Shown here: piece by piece, positions 60,535-64,000 of the stretch
Position numbering within the stretch: the stretch's first letter is position 1
Layout of the letters: the number at the start of each line of letters is the position of its first letter
From: Ophioderma brevispina
Taxonomy: Eukaryota > Echinodermata > Ophiuroidea > Amphilepidida > Ophiodermatidae
Direction of reading: 5' to 3'
Assembly: GCA_023653785.1 (NCBI GenBank)
Contig: JAMKCH010041555.1
Location: 30,768-94,767 of the forward strand
Length of the DNA stretch: 64,000 nucleotides
Position numbers and translations under genes: made by a program
Notes under the pieces: generated by a model
The model's database searches: none
Seen by the model: the letters and a program-made list of their open reading frames with translations, nothing else
What the model was told of the DNA's origin: nothing

Positions 60535-60640
60535 CCTCTGTTTATATAAGAAAAGGATTTTCTCAAAAAATCGATTTAATTTGCAGGTACTAAACTTGGA
60601 ATGGGTAAGTAATGACAAAATCAAAATATTCTGTGATGTG
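60535..60640. repeat. Repeat shared with the window's right end
   Basis: TTCAGACCTCCTCTGTTTAT, ATTTGCAGGTACTAAACTTG and GAATGGGTAAGTAATGACAA match TTCAGACCTTTCTATTTAAG, GTTTGCAGGTACTCAAAGC and TTGGAATGTGGAAATGACAA at about 63936-64000. The second copy continues beyond the window. Confidence 0.65.
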
Positions 60641-61064
60641 TCTGTCCGTGAAGCAATCCCGTAAAACATACAAAGCCTTCATCATGCAAAGATATGAGTG
60701 TACAGGTTTCAATTTTTCAATCTAATAGCATTTTAAAATCCTGATGGATTGTTGTTTTTTTCATATATTACTGGATCGACAGCTTGATGATTGTCCTTTC
60801 TCCGCAAAGATCCATCTGAGTATTCCTTTCCTGCTGCCACGTTCAACTTCAATCAATTTGGCTAAGTGGTTACAGATTAACAGGTTGGTAAGCCTTACCT
60901 CTAACTCCTTCACTCTTTTTGTTATACTGAGGTTCTTTTTGTTATAAAACATTTAAATGAGGAGAAAAATAATAAAAATGAATCTGAACTAATTTTGCTA
61001 ATTTTGTTCATTAAGTTTGTCCCACGTATAACTGTACTTTATATGGGCTATATCAAACATAAGA

Positions 61065-61185
61065 AAAAAAATGGCACGAAAAACATTTTAACCCATTCCC
61101 CCCCTCTATCGGAGAACATAGGCCATAATGAATTTCAATATGCGCATTCATTTGTGAAGCGAGAATCAGATGTTGACCTATAACT
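61065..61185. repeat. Direct repeat, left copy
   Basis: ATGGCACGAAAAACATTTT, CTATCGGAGAACATAGGCC and GCATTCATTTGTGAAGCGAG match the copy at 61653-61955. The copy here is continuous, without the ~200-bp block seen in the other. Confidence 0.75.
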
Positions 61186-61652
61186 TTGGTACGATTGTCC
61201 AATTGAAAACGACAGAGGTATAACCACCAAATTGGACACAATTTCTTCTGTCACAGAAAGAATGGTAAACAGAGCCCGTTTTAAAATTTTAATCCAGTTT
61301 TTAAAAAGAGAATAGGAATGTGATGTTTTTAACATGTTCCCAAAAATATCAAATTTTTAAAGATTTTTTCAAAATTTCAGCCTTTATATCCCAAAATTCA
61401 AAAATTCGTTAGTTACGCCACTTTGTAGGTGTTGTAGATTATTTAAGATATATTGGGAAAACTAAAAATTAAGGTGTTAGGTAATGTAAAACACCATAAA
61501 CAAAGTACCTGAAATCCAACAGTGCCTCATTAATATGTGCAAAATGTGATGACCTTTGAGCCTATTTTTTAGCATTCAAATTACTTGTCCACATGGAATA
61601 AACATAGAAATATGAATTTCCATTTTCAAGGATAGCTTATTTCCTAAAGACA

Positions 61653-61955
61653 AATGGCACGAAACATTTTCTACCACTCTTCTATCGGAGAACATACACT
61701 ATGACCTAGTACAATCTCATTACCTTGACAGTTCAGTAGATTCATTCAACAATGTATTAAGAAAAGACACCCTCTGGTTTGGGTAGGAATAATGATACCC
61801 AGAACACACAAGGTAGTTCTGTCAATGTAGTACAAGTACAACACACTGAACTGTGTCCTTGTGGATGAGTATTGGAAACTCATAGTGAAAGGCATAAAGC
61901 ATTTCACTATGCGCCATTCATTTGTGAAGCGTACATCAGATGGTGACCAACTTTG
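61653..61955. repeat. Direct repeat, right copy with ~200-bp insertion
   Basis: The same outer sequences as 61065-61185 (ATGGCACGAAACATTTTCTA; CTATCGGAGAACATAC; CCATTCATTTGTGAAGCG) are split by about 61700-61905. That block contains GACAGTTCAGTAGATTC and ACACTGAACTGTGTCC. It is an insertion here or a deletion in the other copy. Confidence 0.7.
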
Positions 61956-63482
61956 TAACCCTTAGCTTATGAACAAAGAAGAAGGCACGGGCATGAAAAA
62001 AAAATTCTTTAAACACCCCAAATTGGATAGATCATATCTGCAGAACCAAAAATATTTAATGGGTATTTATTCCAAATGAATTGTATTGTGTAGGATGTAG
62101 ATAATTATTGAAACGTCTCGTGTTATGAATTGTTATTAAAGACAGAGAGCTTGGAAAATAACTTTATTCAAAATCTATATAGGCATGTTTATGTATAATA
62201 TTGAAAGTAAAAGCCTTCTAAAGCTAAATTATGTTCACAGGATAACTAAAGTTAACAAGATGAGCAGATAGGGCATGTTTTGAAATTGTTCAGAATGTAT
62301 ATAATATGACAATCTTTAGAGCTCTGTGTATTGCTCATATCAGCTATAAAGCGGTTTCAAAAGTAATTGAGAGTTGTCTGTTACAGACTGTCCCCATAAA
62401 AACTATACAATCAAACTAAAAAATTATAAAAACATATAAACGTGCATTTTTGCAAGAGTTTTTGACTTATTTGTTAGGACAAAGCTCCTAAGCAAAATCC
62501 TCGCTTTATTTCATCCAATTATTTGATGGACCTAAGCGGATATTTGTCAGTTGAACACAAAGGAGAAAATACCACTTGGGACAGTGTCCCTGAAGGTTCA
62601 AGAAAATAAAAAAAGTATAAAGGGTTCATCATTGTCGGGATTAAACCGTTTTCAACCAAAAGAATATTGTACAGATCAGAAGTGAATGTATTTTCATGCA
62701 TTTGAAACTAATCAATATATTATTTTCAGTTGAAAGACCAGAAATTATTAGTTGTGGGTGAAATGAGGGACTCACTCTAAGGGGGACAAACAGATCATGA
62801 AATAATGGAAATGTGGTGAATTTGAAGGCTGAAACTATGAACAGTCCTATCAGGTATGTTGAGGGACAAATGCGTGGACAACGCTCAAATGGGAGGGACA
62901 CATTACCCTTCTAATTCCCCAATGCCTCTCAAGATGCCAGGGAGGAAATCTGATGAAGAAGCAGTGTTTCAACAAAGAGCAATTAAAGGAAAGGATGGTT
63001 GTGTTCAAAGGTCTCAGTTTACTTTCAAAAAGCGGTTTTGTATGGGTCTACATTTGCTGAAACATGGAGTAAAGGCTTTGAGCAACAAGACGGGAATGGA
63101 AATTCCCAAGGCGACATGTCATTATTAGCAATGCGACAGTATAAAGTTAAAATTATGTTATATCACAAGACGCAGCACTTTATAACTACTTTTTATTTAA
63201 TTTTCACTAAAGAATGTCTTGAAGGTGAAAAATTTTTTCCAATGGCAACTGTGTTGACATCGGGATAGCCGAAATTACTGGGGGCTACAACCCAACAGGT
63301 TTTCAAATGCGCTAAGATTAATAGTCATAACTCCTTGAACAGGAAACCCCAAATTACACCAACTAAAATCTCATGAAAGTTGGAATTCTCCTAAAAAGGA
63401 ATTAGTAAAAACTCCAGTTGAGATGAACTGAATTTTTGCCCAAAAAAATTAATCTTTGATTGAATGTTTTTTTTTGGACAGT
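61956..63482. other. No supported gene
   Basis: AT-rich. The plus frame at 62856-63128 has an acceptable amino-acid mix (KMPGRKSDEEAVFQQRAIK) but no domain, no exon-like composition shift and no neighbours. It is left unannotated. Confidence 0.3.
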
Positions 63483-63712
63483 CTGTTTTATTAATCTTTC
63501 CCGGGAGATGGTCAGCGCACTACAGTGTTGAAAAAAAAAACCAATGTGCGATGGGCCGGATTCGAACCGGCGACATGCGTATTACATGCACGACGCTCTA
63601 ACCGACTGAGCTATCAAAGCAGGGTCAGGTTAGTAGAAGAGCGATAGATATCATCTATAGTGTTAGGTCCGAAAGTGTCCTTCGCTTTCCTAGCGGATAG
63701 CGTCAGAAGAAC
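63483..63712 (-). mobile_element. tRNA-Thr-like SINE, copy 2
   Basis: Minus-strand element with tRNA-like head 63548-63620. The D arm is GCTCAGTCGGTTAGAGC, the T arm is GCCGGTTCGAATCCGGC (perfect five-pair stem), and the loop CATGTAA gives a TGT (Thr) anticodon but lacks the universal U33. The acceptor stem pairs at only about four of seven positions. It is followed by a T tract and the tail ACACTGTAGTGCGCTGACC + GGGAAAGATTAATAAA. About 80 bp upstream of the head (ATAGATGATATCTATCGCTC) are shared with the 49.3-kb copy, so the repeated unit is larger than a tRNA. Confidence 0.8.
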
Positions 63713-63746
63713 TGTATATTAACATATACGATTATATGTTTTTTGA

Positions 63747-63879
63747 AATTTAAACTACTAGTTCTCCAGGTAGACAAGGATGTATGTATTATTTCAACCA
63801 CGGTGTGCGCTGGGCCATCTCCAGGAAAGATTAAAAAGTACATACATTCCTGTCTACTGGAGCACTAAGTGTTTAAATT
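63747..63879. mobile_element. Palindromic element carrying SINE-tail sequence
   Basis: The arms AATTTAAACTACTAGTTCTC + CAGGTAGACAAGGATGTATG and CATACATTCCTGTCTACTGG + AGCACTAAGTGTTTAAATTT are inverted copies (~40 bp). The centre (about 63800-63833) is TGTGCGCTGGGCCATCTCC + AGGAAAGATTAA, matching the tail of the neighbouring SINE in the opposite strand. Confidence 0.7.
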
Positions 63880-64000
63880 TTAAGGTGAGAGTTGTTGCAG
63901 ATGTCATGGTGGATATACCAGACATAGAATAAATTCAGACCTTTCTATTTAAGAAAGTTTGCAGGTACTCAAAGCTTGGAATGTGGAAATGACAACATTG

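Noticed and set aside
62856..63128. Plus-strand frame with KMPGRKSDEEAVFQQ
   Set aside because: Plausible composition only; no homology, splice context or neighbours support it.
63548..63620. A functional tRNA-Thr gene
   Set aside because: Acceptor stem pairs poorly, U33 is absent, and the sequence is part of a longer repeat also found in degenerate form at 49.3 kb.

Overview
This window looks like repeat-dominated, AT-rich nuclear DNA of an animal. There are no bacterial-style operons, ribosome-binding sites or closely packed reading frames. The longest methionine-started frames are low-complexity (the polypyrimidine tract near 10.5 kb) or fall inside repeats. What can be recognised is a dense collection of metazoan-type transposable elements: two dead non-LTR retrotransposons, tRNA-derived SINEs, several families of short TTAA-flanked inverted-repeat elements (MITE-like), many imperfect palindromes, minisatellites and microsatellites. 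One SINE carries a tRNA head and a tail with an AAGCGCTAT-type core of the kind seen in deuterostome and other marine invertebrate SINEs. A marine invertebrate, possibly a hemichordate or echinoderm, is my best guess, but that is inference only.

Layout. 0-10 kb: a TTTACGG-rich fold-back element, a pentanucleotide satellite, two oppositely oriented copies of a TTAA-flanked MITE, and a ~0.7-kb tandem duplication. 10-15 kb: a 0.5-kb polypyrimidine tract and a small minisatellite. At 15.0-15.3 kb on the minus strand is the only stretch that looks like a possible host-type exon. It is GC-rich and interrupted by an in-frame TGA. 16-20 kb: a cluster of fold-back and tandem elements. 20.8-22.6 kb: a GC-rich degenerate repeat. 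22.6-26.9 kb: two tandem copies of a 2.15-kb unit, each holding two minisatellites and a nested pair of MITEs. The copies differ mainly by single-base indels. 26.9-31.3 kb: a composite repeat with inverted flanks. 31.6-33.7 kb: a decayed CR1/Jockey-like retrotransposon (minus). 36.6-39.6 kb: palindromes, a SINE and a decayed RTE-like retrotransposon (minus). 40.7-41.5 kb: one TTAA element inserted in another. 45.5, 49.3 and 63.5 kb: SINEs. The rest (notably 42.6-45.5, 45.8-49.3 and 51.9-60.5 kb) is AT-rich DNA in which I recognise nothing beyond simple sequence.

No intact gene, CRISPR array, functional tRNA or rRNA, and no operon-like system was found. Host genes, if any, would be represented only by introns or a stray exon. 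The most interesting observations are the nested TTAA insertion, the possible TGA-interrupted exon, the microhomology-bounded tandem duplication and the abundance of long palindromes. None of them amounts to a demonstrated new biological system.
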